DNA of 64,000 nt from Streptomyces sp. CB02009 (GTDB lineage: Bacteria > Actinomycetota > Actinomycetes > Streptomycetales > Streptomycetaceae): positions 574,594-638,593 of the forward strand of contig NZ_LIVV01000005.1 in assembly GCF_001905825.1 (NCBI RefSeq), in the 5' to 3' direction. Below are positions 23,752 through 32,258 of this stretch, in pieces. The notes beneath the pieces were generated by a model. The model did not search any database. It saw only the letters and a program-made list of their open reading frames with translations, and was not told the DNA's origin. Position 1 is the first letter of the stretch. Each line of letters opens with the position of its first letter. Both the position numbers and the translations under genes were made by a program.

Positions 23752-24956
23752 GACCGGGGCCGACCCCGGTCGCCGTCCTCCCGCTCCCGCACCCGCTCCC
23801 GGAGGAGCCGTCGCTCCCCCACGGCGCCGATCAGGACGAGCAGGCCGGTCAGACCGACCCCGCAGAGGATGGCCGTGGACGGCGCGACGACCTTGAGCAG
23901 ACCGCCCGCCAGGGTGCCGCTGACCGCGTAACCGGCGCCCACCGCCGCGTACATGACCGAGTAGCCGGCGGCGAGCGCCGACGGCGGCAGCAGCTCTCTC
24001 AGGGCCAGGTTCCGGGCCAGGCTCGCCGGGGCCTGGAGGAGCCCGGCCGCCACCAGGGCCACCGCGATCCACGCCGCCGAGGGCAGTACGGCGACCAGGG
24101 CGACGCCCGAGGCGACCGCGACGACCAGGACGAGGGACTGGACGGGCAGCGTGCCCGGCCAGCCGGCCCGCAGGCCGTACGCGAACGCGCCGACCGCCGA
24201 GCCGATCGAGAACCCGGCGAGCAGCAGACCCGCCCAGCCGATGCCGATCCCGCGCTGTTCGAGCAGCGCGGGCAGGATCAGCTCGGCGAGCGCGAGCAGC
24301 GTCAGACCGGCCGCCCCCAGGACGTACACCGGCCAGGCCCGCAGCAGCGCCCGCCGGGTCGACGCGCCGTCCCCCTTGGCCGCCTGCTGCCAGCCGGACG
24401 GGAGCGTCCACAGCCCGGCGACGGCCAGACCCCCCAGAACCCCCATGAGCAGCAGGGGTACGGCGGGGTCGACGCCGAGCGCCAGGCCGGTGACGAGGGT
24501 GGGGGCGGCGGCCCAGATGCCGAAGACCAGCATCGACTCCATGCTCATCGCCTGGGTCGCGGCCCGCTCGGGGACGAGGCTGGTGAGGATGGCGCGGAGC
24601 GCGCCGGGCACGGCGGCGGGTCCGGCGCCGCCGAGCAGGGCGAGGGCGGCGAGCACGACGGGATGCGCGCCGGGCACGAGCCCGAGGCCGGTGAACCCGG
24701 CGGCCCCGACGGCGAGTCCGGCGGCGAGCTGCGGCCGGGCGTGCTCGGCGTTCAGCCGCAGGCCGAGGACGGGCGCGGCGACGATCTCCCCGATGACGTA
24801 CGCGGCGGCGAGCACGGCTCCGAGCGAGTACCCGCCGGGGCGCTCCCGGACGAGGAACACGAGGGCGAGGGGGGCCATGGCGATGGGGAGCCGACCGGCG
24901 ACAGTGACGGCGGACCAGGCGAGAACGGGACGGGTGGCGAGCTCGCGATAGGACAT
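23652..24956 (-). CDS. MFS transporter
   Basis: 434 residues with about 12 hydrophobic segments, ATG at 24956 (an extension upstream to 25187 lacks hydrophobicity and a ribosome-binding site). Recognisable parts are VFLVRERPGGYSLGAVLAAAYVIGEIVAAPVLGLRL near the start and GFSIGSAVGAFAYGLRAGW later. MFS A-motifs are weak, as in many actinobacterial efflux-like members. The C-terminal 45 residues are a hydrophilic Glu/Ala/Arg tail. They overlap, tail to tail, 100 bp of the GlxA-type gene. Both genes are open and normal in length, so the overlap appears genuine. Substrate unknown. Confidence 0.78.
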   Translation of the reverse strand: MSYRELATRPVLAWSAVTVAGRLPIAMAPLALVFLVRERPGGYSLGAVLAAAYVIGEIVAAPVLGLRLNAEHARPQLAAGLAVGAAGFTGLGLVPGAHPVVLAALALLGGAGPAAVPGALRAILTSLVPERAATQAMSMESMLVFGIWAAAPTLVTGLALGVDPAVPLLLMGVLGGLAVAGLWTLPSGWQQAAKGDGASTRRALLRAWPVYVLGAAGLTLLALAELILPALLEQRGIGIGWAGLLLAGFSIGSAVGAFAYGLRAGWPGTLPVQSLVLVVAVASGVALVAVLPSAAWIAVALVAAGLLQAPASLARNLALRELLPPSALAAGYSVMYAAVGAGYAVSGTLAGGLLKVVAPSTAILCGVGLTGLLVLIGAVGERRLLRERVREREDGDRGRPRSQEAASDGATPGEAASGEAAGTSDDAAVRNVRR

Positions 24957-25173
24957 GATCAGGACCGTAGCGACGTACGCCCGTGAGGCCCACCCCGTTT
25001 CCCCCGCCCTGTTCCGCCGCCGTCTTCTGCCCTGTTCTCCCGCCCCGGCGTCCCCGTCGCGTCGGGCGGGGCGCGCATCCTCTCCGCGCTCCCCGGCGTC
25101 CTGTTCCTCGGACCCCTGACCGCCACCACCCCGGCCGGACCACCGGACCGGGCTTCCAACGCGAGGTCGACCC

Positions 25174-26133
25174 ATGAAGCACACCACCCACCCCCGTCAC
25201 GTGGTCTTCGGCTCCGGGGCCGTCGGCACGGCCGTCGCCGAGGCGCTGGTCCGCCAGGGGGAGTCCGTACGGATCGTCAACCGGTCCGGGCGGGCGGACG
25301 TCCCCGACGGTGTCGAGGTGGTGGCAGGCGACGCGGCCGATCCCGCGTTCACCACCGCCGTGGCGGCCGGAGCGGCCGTCGTCTACCAGGCGCTCAACCC
25401 GCCGTACCACCGCTGGCTGCAGGAGTTCCCCGCCCTCCAGGCCGGGGTGCTCGCCGCGGCGGAGGCGAGTGGCGCCCGCATGGTCTCGATGGACAACGTG
25501 TACAGCTACGGCCCGCCCGGGGGCCGCCCGTTCACCGAGGAGACGCCCGAGGCCGCGACCACCCGCAAGGGCAGGCTCCGGGGCCGGATGGCCCGGGACC
25601 TGCTCGCCGCCCACCGCGCCGGTCGCGTGGAGGTGGCGATCGGGCGCGCCTCCGACTACTTCGGGCCGCGCGGCGGCGCCCAGTCGAACCTCGGCGACCT
25701 GGTCGTCCCCGCCCTGCTCGCCGGGCGCACCGCCACCGTCCTGGGCGATCCGGACCAGCCGCACACCTACACCTACATCCCCGACATCGGGGAGGCGCTC
25801 GCCCTCCTCGGCCGGCATCCGGACGCCCCGGGCCGGGTCTGGCACCTCCCCAACGACCCGCACACCCGCACCACCCGCGCACTCGTCGACCTGGCCCACC
25901 GGGCCACCGGCCGCCCCGGCTCCGCCCGCCTGCGCCGGATGCCGACGGCGGCCCTGTACGTACTGGGCGCGTTCCATCCGACGGTGCGCGAACTGATCGA
26001 GATGCGCTACGAGTTCGCGGAGCCGTTCGTGGTCGACTCCGCGCTCGTCGGGGAGCGGCTCGGCGCCGTCGCCACCCCGGTCGAGGAGGCCGTGGAGCGG
26101 ACCGTGGCGGCGTACCGGGCCCTCAGAAAGTGA
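25174..26133 (+). CDS. NAD-dependent epimerase/dehydratase-like protein (extended SDR)
   Basis: 319 residues. The N-terminal VVFGSGAVGTAVAEALVRQGESVRIVNRSGR is a Rossmann dinucleotide-binding motif. MDNVYSYGP sits where the active-site Tyr of extended SDRs would be, but the usual YxxxK is not intact (the later segment reads TRKGRLRGRM), so catalysis is uncertain. The C-terminal half has the PDIGEALALLGRHP pattern seen in NmrA/epimerase relatives. Some relatives are NAD(P) sensors rather than enzymes. It has a good ribosome-binding context (ACGCGAGGTCGACCC). It ends tail to tail with the Zn-alcohol dehydrogenase, overlapping it by 11 bp. Confidence 0.75.
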   Translation: MKHTTHPRHVVFGSGAVGTAVAEALVRQGESVRIVNRSGRADVPDGVEVVAGDAADPAFTTAVAAGAAVVYQALNPPYHRWLQEFPALQAGVLAAAEASGARMVSMDNVYSYGPPGGRPFTEETPEAATTRKGRLRGRMARDLLAAHRAGRVEVAIGRASDYFGPRGGAQSNLGDLVVPALLAGRTATVLGDPDQPHTYTYIPDIGEALALLGRHPDAPGRVWHLPNDPHTRTTRALVDLAHRATGRPGSARLRRMPTAALYVLGAFHPTVRELIEMRYEFAEPFVVDSALVGERLGAVATPVEEAVERTVAAYRALRK

Positions 26134-27172
26134 GGACCCCGCGGGCCACCTTGCCCGCCTCCGCGTCCTCGACCGCCCTCGCGAACTCCTCCACCGGGTA
26201 GGTGGCGGTGACGAGTTCGTCGAGGAGGAGGCGGCCCGAGCGGTACAGCTCGGCGTAGAGCGGGATGTCGCGCTGCGGGCGGGAGGAGCCGTACCGGCAG
26301 CCCAGGATCGACTTGTCCAGGAACATCGCGGCGGGCAGGAAGCCCGCCTCCGCCTTCGGCGCCGTCATGCCGAGGAGGATCGCCTGCCCGTGCCGGTCGA
26401 GGAGGTCGATCGCGGTCCGGACGAGCCCGGTGTGCCCGACGCACTCGAAGACGTGGTCGGCGCCGGTGGGGAGGACCTCCCGCACTCCGTCGGTGGAGGT
26501 CAGGAAGTGGCTCGCCCCGAACCGCCGGGCCACCTCCTCCTTCGCCGGGTTCGTGTCCACGGCCACGATCGTCAGCGCGCCCGCGATCCGCGCGCCCTGG
26601 AGGACGTTGAGCCCGATCCCGCCGGTGCCGATGACGACGACCGTCTCGCCCCGCCCCACCCGGGCCCGGTTCAGGACGGCCCCGACGCCGGTGAGGACGC
26701 CGCAGCCCATCAGGGCCGCCGAGGCGAGCGGGATGTCCTGCGGGATCTTCACCGCCTGGACCGCCTTCACGACGGTCCGCTCGGCGAACGACGAGTTCGA
26801 CGCGAACTGGTAGAGCGGCCGGCCGCCCCGGGAGAAGGGCTGCCCCGGCATCCCGATGGCCTTCCGGCACATGGTGGGCCGCCCGCGGTCGCAGTCCGCG
26901 CAGGCCCCGCAGTTGGCGAGGGTCGACAGGGCCACGTGGTCGCCCGGGACGACGTGCGCGACACCGGGGCCGACCGCCTCGACGACCCCGGCGCCCTCGT
27001 GCCCGAGGACCACGGGAGGGGGGAAGGGGATGGTCCCGTCGACGACCGACAGGTCGCTGTGGCACAGTCCGGCCGCCGCGATCCCCACCAGCACCTCGCC
27101 CGGTCCGGGGTCCCGCACCTCCAGGTCGTCGACGACCTGGACCTGCTTCCCGTCGAAGACCACGCCCCTCAT
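26123..27172 (-). CDS. Zn-dependent alcohol dehydrogenase (medium-chain)
   Basis: 349 residues. The catalytic zinc ligands are present: the GLCHSD Cys near residue 40 and the GHEGAGVVEAVG segment with His-Glu. The structural zinc loop has four Cys, CGACADCDRGRPTMC. The Rossmann motif is VVVIGTGGIGLNVLQGARIAGA. This is the MDR/alcohol dehydrogenase type (ADH class III-like or mycothiol-linked type), oxidising primary or secondary alcohols or hydroxyacyl compounds. The start ATG overlaps the stop of the SDR gene (ATGA), so both are translated together. Their operon lies under regulon operators 5 and 6. Confidence 0.87.
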   Translation of the reverse strand: MRGVVFDGKQVQVVDDLEVRDPGPGEVLVGIAAAGLCHSDLSVVDGTIPFPPPVVLGHEGAGVVEAVGPGVAHVVPGDHVALSTLANCGACADCDRGRPTMCRKAIGMPGQPFSRGGRPLYQFASNSSFAERTVVKAVQAVKIPQDIPLASAALMGCGVLTGVGAVLNRARVGRGETVVVIGTGGIGLNVLQGARIAGALTIVAVDTNPAKEEVARRFGASHFLTSTDGVREVLPTGADHVFECVGHTGLVRTAIDLLDRHGQAILLGMTAPKAEAGFLPAAMFLDKSILGCRYGSSRPQRDIPLYAELYRSGRLLLDELVTATYPVEEFARAVEDAEAGKVARGVLTF

Positions 27173-28266
27173 GAGCCGTCCTCCGTCCCGGCACCGGCCG
27201 TGCCGCCACCGGCCGCGCCCGCAGGGGCGCCGGTGGCCGAGCCCGCTTGGCCGCCCGCTCCGGAACCCGCGCCCGCTTGGCCGCCCGCGCCCGCGCCGGA
27301 ACCCGTACCCGCCTGGCCGACCGCGCCCGCACCCGCGCCGGGACCCGCGCCGCCCGCGTTGGGCCGGTCGCCCGCCGCCGCGGCGCGGGCCATCTCCTCC
27401 AGGCGCGCCAGCATCGGCATCGGGTCCACCCCCACCGTTCCGGGCAGGAAGTCCGCGATCCGCTCCGGGGTCCAGGCACCGCCCTCCGCGTATCCCGCCC
27501 GCAGCTCCCTGGGCTGCGCCCAGACCGCGATCTTCGGGCCGGCGATCGTGTAGACCTGGCCGGTGATCCTCTCCTCGCGGGCCCGTTCGGAGAGCAGGTA
27601 GACGACGAGCGCGGCCACGTCCTCCGGTTCCCCGATCTCCTTCAGTTCCATCGGGACGTTCGCCGACATCCGGGTCCGTGCCACCGGCGCGACCGCGTTC
27701 GCCGTCACCCCGTACTTGTGGAGGCCGAGCGCCGCCGACCGTACGAGGGAGATGATCCCGCCCTTCGCGGACGCGTAGTTGGCCTGCGCCACCGAGCCCT
27801 GGTGGTTGCCGCTCGTGAAGCCGATCAGCGTGCCGGTCCCCTGGCGCCGCATGATCGCCGAGGCCGCCCGGAAGACCGTGAAGGTGCCCTTCAGGTGCGT
27901 CGCGACGACCGGGTCCCACTCCTCCTCGGACATGTTGAAGAGCATCCGCTCGCGCAGGATGCCCGCCACGCACACGACCCCGTCCAGGCGGCCGTACTCG
28001 GCGAGGGCGACGTCGGCGACCCGCTGGCCGCCCGCCATCGTCGAGATGTCGTCGGCGACCGCGACCGCCGTTCCGCCCGCCGCCTCGATCTCCTTCACCA
28101 CCGACAGCGCGATCTCCGAGGTCGGTTCACCGCCCTCGATGGACACCCCGTAGTCGTTGACGACGACCTTCGCGCCCTCCGCCGCGCACGCGAGGGCCAC
28201 GGCGCGGCCGATGCCCCGTCCCGCGCCCGTCACGGCGACGACCTTGCCAGCCAAGAAGTTCCCCAC
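27169..28266 (-). CDS. Short-chain dehydrogenase/reductase with a Gly/Ala-rich tail
   Basis: GTG start at 28266 (GGGAGGGGC upstream); an ATG at 28308 was rejected because it lies upstream of the operator. Residues 1-300 are a classical SDR: VVAVTGAGRGIGRAVAL, a nucleotide-binding VNDYG segment, NVAG-like VCVAGIL, Ser (FTSGNHQG) and YASAKGG as the YxxxK catalytic pair. The last 60 residues are low-complexity Gly/Ala/Pro with repeated GQAGxGSGAG, which is not normal for the family. SDRs of this subgroup act on hydroxyacyl-CoA or steroid-like alcohols. The gene is first in an operon with the Zn-alcohol dehydrogenase and divergent from the cyclase gene. Confidence 0.87.
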   Translation of the reverse strand: MGNFLAGKVVAVTGAGRGIGRAVALACAAEGAKVVVNDYGVSIEGGEPTSEIALSVVKEIEAAGGTAVAVADDISTMAGGQRVADVALAEYGRLDGVVCVAGILRERMLFNMSEEEWDPVVATHLKGTFTVFRAASAIMRRQGTGTLIGFTSGNHQGSVAQANYASAKGGIISLVRSAALGLHKYGVTANAVAPVARTRMSANVPMELKEIGEPEDVAALVVYLLSERAREERITGQVYTIAGPKIAVWAQPRELRAGYAEGGAWTPERIADFLPGTVGVDPMPMLARLEEMARAAAAGDRPNAGGAGPGAGAGAVGQAGTGSGAGAGGQAGAGSGAGGQAGSATGAPAGAAGGGTAGAGTEDGS

Positions 28267-28287
28267 GCCCGGCCCCTCCCGCAGTTT

Positions 28288-28336
28288 CTGACGGTCCGTT
28301 AGATTCATTCGTCGTCAGGATTCTACGGTCCGTCAG
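28288..28336. promoter_or_regulatory. Acyl-CoA regulon operators, sites 5 and 6
   Basis: CTGACGGTCCGTTAG (28288-28302, one change from consensus) and TCTACGGTCCGTCAG (28322-28336, left arm degenerate). They occupy the gap between the divergent SDR (28266) and cyclase (28367) starts. Confidence 0.7.
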
Positions 28337-28366
28337 ATACCGGAAAACAAGACCCCGGAGGCCCCG

Positions 28367-29293
28367 ATGTCTCTGCCCGCCGCATTCCACGAGATCGCCA
28401 AGCGCGTCAACAACTGGGGACGCTGGGGACAGGACGACGAGATCGGCACCCTCAACCTCGTCACCGACGAGGTCGTACGGGAGGCCGTCGCCACCGTCCG
28501 CACCGGCCACCGCGTGCCCCTCGCCGTCGACCTGAAGCAGGACGGCGTCCAGACCGGCATGATCCCCGGCCGGGTCAACCCTCTCCATGTCATGGTCCAG
28601 ATCAACCAGGAGCTCTTCGGCCCCGGCACGGTCGCCACCAGCGACGACGCCGTGACCCTCGGACTCCAGGCCGGCACCCACTGGGACGCCCTGACCCATG
28701 TCTCCCACTCGGGCCACCTCTACAACGGCCGCCCCGCCGCCACCATCACCCCGCACGGCCGCTCCGAGTTCAGCGGCATCCACACCGCCCGCCACCTCGT
28801 GAGCCGCGGGGTCCTGCTCGACGTGGCCGCCGCCAAGGGCCTGGAGCGGCTGCCGGGCGACCACGCCGTCACGCCCGAGGACCTGGACGAGGCCGCCGAC
28901 TTCGGCGGGGTGACCGTACGGCCGGGCGACATCGTGCTCGTCCGCACGGGGCAGATCCAGTCGTACCTGGCCGGCGACCGGCACGGATACGCCTTCCCGT
29001 CACCCGGGCTCTCGATCCGTACACCGGAGTGGTTCCACGCCCGGGACGTCGCGGCCGTCGCGAACGACACCCTCACCTTCGAGATCTTCCCCCCGGAGAT
29101 CGAGGACCTGTGGCTGCCCGTGCACGCCCTCGACCTGGTCGAGATGGGCATGCTCCAGGGGCAGAACTGGAATCTGGAAGCCCTGTCCACAGCCTGTGCA
29201 CAAGAGCGGCGCTACGCCTTCCTGCTCTCCGCGATGCCCGAGCCCTTCGTGGGCGGTACGGGCACACCGGTGGCACCGGTCGCCGTCCTCTGA
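28367..29293 (+). CDS. Cyclase-family (PF04199) metal-dependent hydrolase
   Basis: 308 residues. The metal-binding signature is visible as GTHWDALTHVSHSGHLYNG, the family's HxGTHxDxPxH equivalent (the first His is Gln/Ala in this member). The region WGRWGQDDEIGTLNLV at the N-terminus is characteristic. The family includes kynurenine formamidases and polyketide cyclases; many in actinobacteria are uncharacterised hydrolases of lactones or amides. It has a GGAGG ribosome-binding site just upstream. The gene is divergent from the SDR/alcohol dehydrogenase operon and shares the two operators. A role in ring opening or lactone hydrolysis of the same compound is plausible but unproven. Confidence 0.8.
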   Translation: MSLPAAFHEIAKRVNNWGRWGQDDEIGTLNLVTDEVVREAVATVRTGHRVPLAVDLKQDGVQTGMIPGRVNPLHVMVQINQELFGPGTVATSDDAVTLGLQAGTHWDALTHVSHSGHLYNGRPAATITPHGRSEFSGIHTARHLVSRGVLLDVAAAKGLERLPGDHAVTPEDLDEAADFGGVTVRPGDIVLVRTGQIQSYLAGDRHGYAFPSPGLSIRTPEWFHARDVAAVANDTLTFEIFPPEIEDLWLPVHALDLVEMGMLQGQNWNLEALSTACAQERRYAFLLSAMPEPFVGGTGTPVAPVAVL

Positions 29294-29308
29294 ACGGCGG
29301 TACGTCGA

Positions 29309-29349
29309 CGGGTGGCGGCGCACAGGGCTCGACAGCCGCCCGCCACCCG
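29309..29349. terminator. Bidirectional terminator
   Basis: CGGGTGGCGG pairs with CCGCCACCCG between the converging cyclase and ATP-binding protein genes. Confidence 0.6.
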
Positions 29350-29360
29350 GCCGTGATCGG

Positions 29361-29807
29361 TCAGCAGGGCACCCGGCCGGGCGCCACCGAGGCCCCCGGA
29401 ACGGGCGAAGGCGCGGCCGGAGCCGGATCCACCTCGCACCAGATGCTCTTGCCGGCGCCCTCGGGCTGCCAGCCCCACCGGTCCGCGAGGCCGTCGACCA
29501 GCTCCAGGCCGCGCCCATTGGTGTCGTCGCCCTCGGCGTGCCGGGGCCGCGGCGGGCGGTCGCTCGCGTCCGCGACCTCGACGCGCACCCCGCCCCCCGC
29601 CGCGAACAGCATCCGCAGCACGGCCGGACAACCGGTGTGCACCACGGCGTTGGTCACGAGCTCGGAGATGAGCAGCACCAGCGTCTCGGCCAGCGGCTCG
29701 TCATCGCCTATGCCCGAGCCGACGAGCCGCGACCGGGCCCACCTCCGGGCTCGCCCCACCTCCGCCGGGTCCGGCCCGACCTCCAACTGAACCTGAAGCA
29801 CCTGCAC
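29361..29807 (-). CDS. HATPase_c-type ATP-binding (anti-sigma-like) protein
   Basis: 148 residues from a GTG at 29807. The GHKL ATPase features are present: the N-box helix LVLLISELVTNAVVHT, VRVEVADAS (G1-like) and GRGLELVDGLADRWGW (G2 box). It lacks a histidine kinase dimerisation domain, so it belongs to the RsbW/SpoIIAB-like single-domain class common in Streptomyces. These bind or phosphorylate STAS-domain antagonists or sigma factors. A STAS protein lies 5.5 kb away (35116-35628), but a link is only conjecture. It converges on the cyclase gene over a terminator. Confidence 0.8.
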   Translation of the reverse strand: MQVLQVQLEVGPDPAEVGRARRWARSRLVGSGIGDDEPLAETLVLLISELVTNAVVHTGCPAVLRMLFAAGGGVRVEVADASDRPPRPRHAEGDDTNGRGLELVDGLADRWGWQPEGAGKSIWCEVDPAPAAPSPVPGASVAPGRVPC

Positions 29808-30219
29808 CGCTCACACCATCCGAACCGGCGGACACATCGCCTCGCGCCTCACAGCCATCGACGCCCTTACGGAACGTGATTCCCTTACGAGACAGCATGG
29901 TTGACGTACAGTCACCGCAACAAGCGCTTCGGGCATATTCCAGCGCGAAGGAGTACGCGTAGTCCATACTGTGCGACGCACGCTGCGGGGAGTCGAACAG
30001 GAGCGCGCGGAGCGCCTCCTCGGGGCGCGAGCGGCGCGCATTCCCGGCTCCGGAGTCACCTCAGGGGCGACACCGGGACGATCCGGGCCAACGAGCACTC
30101 GCATCCCACGGAGCGTACCGGAGCCGGAGGCCGACTCCGGGCCGTGACGGCCCCGCCGAAGGAAACAACCAGATATCAACATTCCGTGACCCGGCGGGCG
30201 CGGACAGCGATGCCGGGAG
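29808..30219. other. Non-coding stretch of 412 bp
   Basis: No convincing gene. Short frames on the minus strand here have unbalanced codon use and no family motif. The region contains the promoter of the ATP-binding protein gene (minus strand) and the 3' flank of the acyl-CoA dehydrogenase operon. It is somewhat less GC-rich than the neighbourhood. Confidence 0.6.
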
Positions 30220-31110
30220 TCACAGTGCGGCGGCCACCGCCTCCTCGGCCCGGGCGGCGGGCAGCCGCAGCTCGGCACGGACCCAGGCGCGCTTGAGATG
30301 CAGATGGACGTCGGCCTCCCAGGTGAAGCCCATGCCGCCGTGGACCTGGAGGCAGTCGCGGGCGTTGGCGGTCGCGGCCTCGTCGGCGAGGAGCTTGGCG
30401 CCGGCGATCTCGACGGGGTCGGCGGTGACGGAGGCCGCGCGGACGGCGGCGCGGGCGAGCTCGTTCCGGACGAGCATCCCCGCGCAGAGGTGCTTGACGG
30501 CCTGGAATCCCCCGATGGCCTGCCCGAACTGCTCGCGCTCACGGGCGTAGGAGACGGCCGCCCCGGTGGTGGCCTCCGCACTGCCCACCTGCTCGGCGGC
30601 GGTGAGCAGGACGGCTTCGAGCGACGCCGCTCCCCCGCCGCCGTCTCGGGCGGGGACGGGGACCCGGTGCAGCGGCGTCAGCGGATCCACCGACCGGATC
30701 GGTACGGCTCCGTCCGCGTCCCCCAGCACCACATCCGCCTCGTCCAGCCAGGGGACGAGTCCCTCGGCCGCCTCGGTGACCACGACGGCCCCCTCCGCCG
30801 CCCCCGGGACCGTGCCCGCCGCCAGGTGCGTGGCGACCAGCGGCCCCGGCAGCAGCACCCGCCCCGCCTCCTCGAACACGAGGACCGCCTCCGGAAGGCC
30901 GAGGCCCACGCCCCCCTCCTCCTCCGGGAGGCGCAGCGCGAAGAACCCGGCCGTGCCGAGCTCCCGCCACAGGCCGCGGTCCAGCGTCCCGCCGGCGTCG
31001 ACCGCCGCCCGCAGCGCCTCGCGGTCGAAGCGGCCCCGGAGGAGGTCCCGTACACCGCGCCGCAGGGCCTTCTGGTCCTCGGTGAGTCGGAAGTCCATGG
31101 CGGGGGTCAC
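30220..31110 (-). CDS. Acyl-CoA dehydrogenase family protein, short subunit
   Basis: 296 residues from a GTG at 31110 that overlaps the upstream stop (GTGA), with AAGGG upstream; ATG 31098 is the alternative. It has the N-terminal helical domain (MDFRLTEDQKALRRGVRDLL, LPEEEGGVGLGLPEAVLVFEEAGR) and the C-terminal domain with REREQFGQAIGGFQAVKHL and LQVHGGMGFTWEADVHLHLKR. It is about 85 residues shorter than the full-length family because the beta-domain is reduced. Such short subunits pair with a full-length partner as a heterotetramer in steroid side-chain catabolism (ChsE1-ChsE2 type). Here the partner is the next gene upstream. Confidence 0.85.
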   Translation of the reverse strand: MTPAMDFRLTEDQKALRRGVRDLLRGRFDREALRAAVDAGGTLDRGLWRELGTAGFFALRLPEEEGGVGLGLPEAVLVFEEAGRVLLPGPLVATHLAAGTVPGAAEGAVVVTEAAEGLVPWLDEADVVLGDADGAVPIRSVDPLTPLHRVPVPARDGGGGAASLEAVLLTAAEQVGSAEATTGAAVSYAREREQFGQAIGGFQAVKHLCAGMLVRNELARAAVRAASVTADPVEIAGAKLLADEAATANARDCLQVHGGMGFTWEADVHLHLKRAWVRAELRLPAARAEEAVAAAL

Positions 31111-32258
31111 CGGCCCTTCGGCAGGCCGAGGATGCGCTCGGCGACGATGTTGCGCTGGATCTGGGAGGTGCCGGCCGCGATCGCGTACGAGAGCGAGGAC
31201 AGCCGGTCGAGGGTCCAGTCGCGGCCGAGGTCGAGCGCGTCGGGGCCGAGGACGGCGGCGGCGGCCTCGTACAGCTCCTGGCGGGCGTGCGAGTAGTGGA
31301 GTTTGAAGACGGAGCCGCCCGCGCCGGGCACCCCGCCGGTGGCCTGGGCCTCGCTGACGTTGGCCTGGACGATCCGCCACAGGGCCCGGAACTCGGCGGA
31401 GAGCCTGCCGAGGCGGCGGCGCAGGACGGCGTCGTCCCAGGTGCCGTTCTTCCGGGCGGTGCGGGCGAGTTCGCCGAGGAGGCGGCGGCAGGCGACGACC
31501 TCGCCGACGAAAGCGGTGCCGCGTTCGAAGGAGAGGGTGACCATGGTGACCCGCCAGCCGTCGTTCTCCTCGCCGACCCGGTTCCCGACGGGCACCCGCA
31601 CCTCGTCGAGGAAGACCTCGGCGAACTCCGTGGAGCCGGCGAGCGTCCGCAGCGGCCGCACGGTGACGCCGGGGGCGTCCATGGGCATCGCGAGCCAGGT
31701 GATGCCCCCATGCTTGGAGGGCGCGCCCGGCCGCCCCGGCTCGGGTCCCGTCCGGACGAGGAGTTCGCACCAGTCGGCGACCTCCGCGTGCGAGGTCCAG
31801 ATCTTCTGGCCGGTGACGACGTACGCGTCCCCGTCCCGGACCGCCCTGGTCCGCAGCGAGGCGAGGTCGGAGCCGGCGCCGGGCTCGCTGAAGCCCTGGC
31901 ACCAGACCTCGTCGCCGCGCAGGACCGGTGGCAGCCAGCGGGCGCGCTGTTCGGCCGTGCCCTCGGCGGCGATGGTCGGGCCCGCGTGGAGGAGGCCGAC
32001 GAAGTTGGCGCCGACGTAGGGCGCCCCGGCGAGTTCGGTCTCCTCGAGGAAGATCAGCCGCTGGGTCGGGGAGGCGTCCCAGTACACGTCGGCGTACCCG
32101 GCGTCGTACAGCCGCCGCTGCCAGCCGCAGTCGTACGCCCGGCGGCCCGGCCAGTCCAGCGGGTCGGGTCTCGGCGGGAGTCCGGGCAGGGTCGCGGTGA
32201 GCCATTCCCGGAGCCGGGCGCGGAACTCCTCCTCCTCGCCGGTGCAGGAGAGGTCCAT
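31107..32258 (-). CDS. Acyl-CoA dehydrogenase family protein, long subunit
   Basis: 383 residues; ATG 32258 shares one base with the amidohydrolase stop (TGATG). Characteristic segments are WCQGFSEPGAGSDLASLRT (FAD-binding region), VVTGQKIWTSHA, the FLDEVRVPVGNRVGEENDGW loop and GTSQIQRNIVAERILG at the C-terminus. The residue just before GTSQIQ is Ala where medium-chain enzymes have the catalytic Glu (EGT). The usual catalytic base is therefore missing or sits elsewhere, as reported for heteromeric FadE-type enzymes. It probably forms a complex with the short subunit encoded next. Confidence 0.87.
   Translation of the reverse strand: MDLSCTGEEEEFRARLREWLTATLPGLPPRPDPLDWPGRRAYDCGWQRRLYDAGYADVYWDASPTQRLIFLEETELAGAPYVGANFVGLLHAGPTIAAEGTAEQRARWLPPVLRGDEVWCQGFSEPGAGSDLASLRTRAVRDGDAYVVTGQKIWTSHAEVADWCELLVRTGPEPGRPGAPSKHGGITWLAMPMDAPGVTVRPLRTLAGSTEFAEVFLDEVRVPVGNRVGEENDGWRVTMVTLSFERGTAFVGEVVACRRLLGELARTARKNGTWDDAVLRRRLGRLSAEFRALWRIVQANVSEAQATGGVPGAGGSVFKLHYSHARQELYEAAAAVLGPDALDLGRDWTLDRLSSLSYAIAAGTSQIQRNIVAERILGLPKGR

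Noticed and set aside
29701..29967. 88-codon minus-strand frame before the ATP-binding protein gene
   Set aside because: It overlaps the 5' end of the ATP-binding protein in another frame and has no family signature; treated as non-coding.
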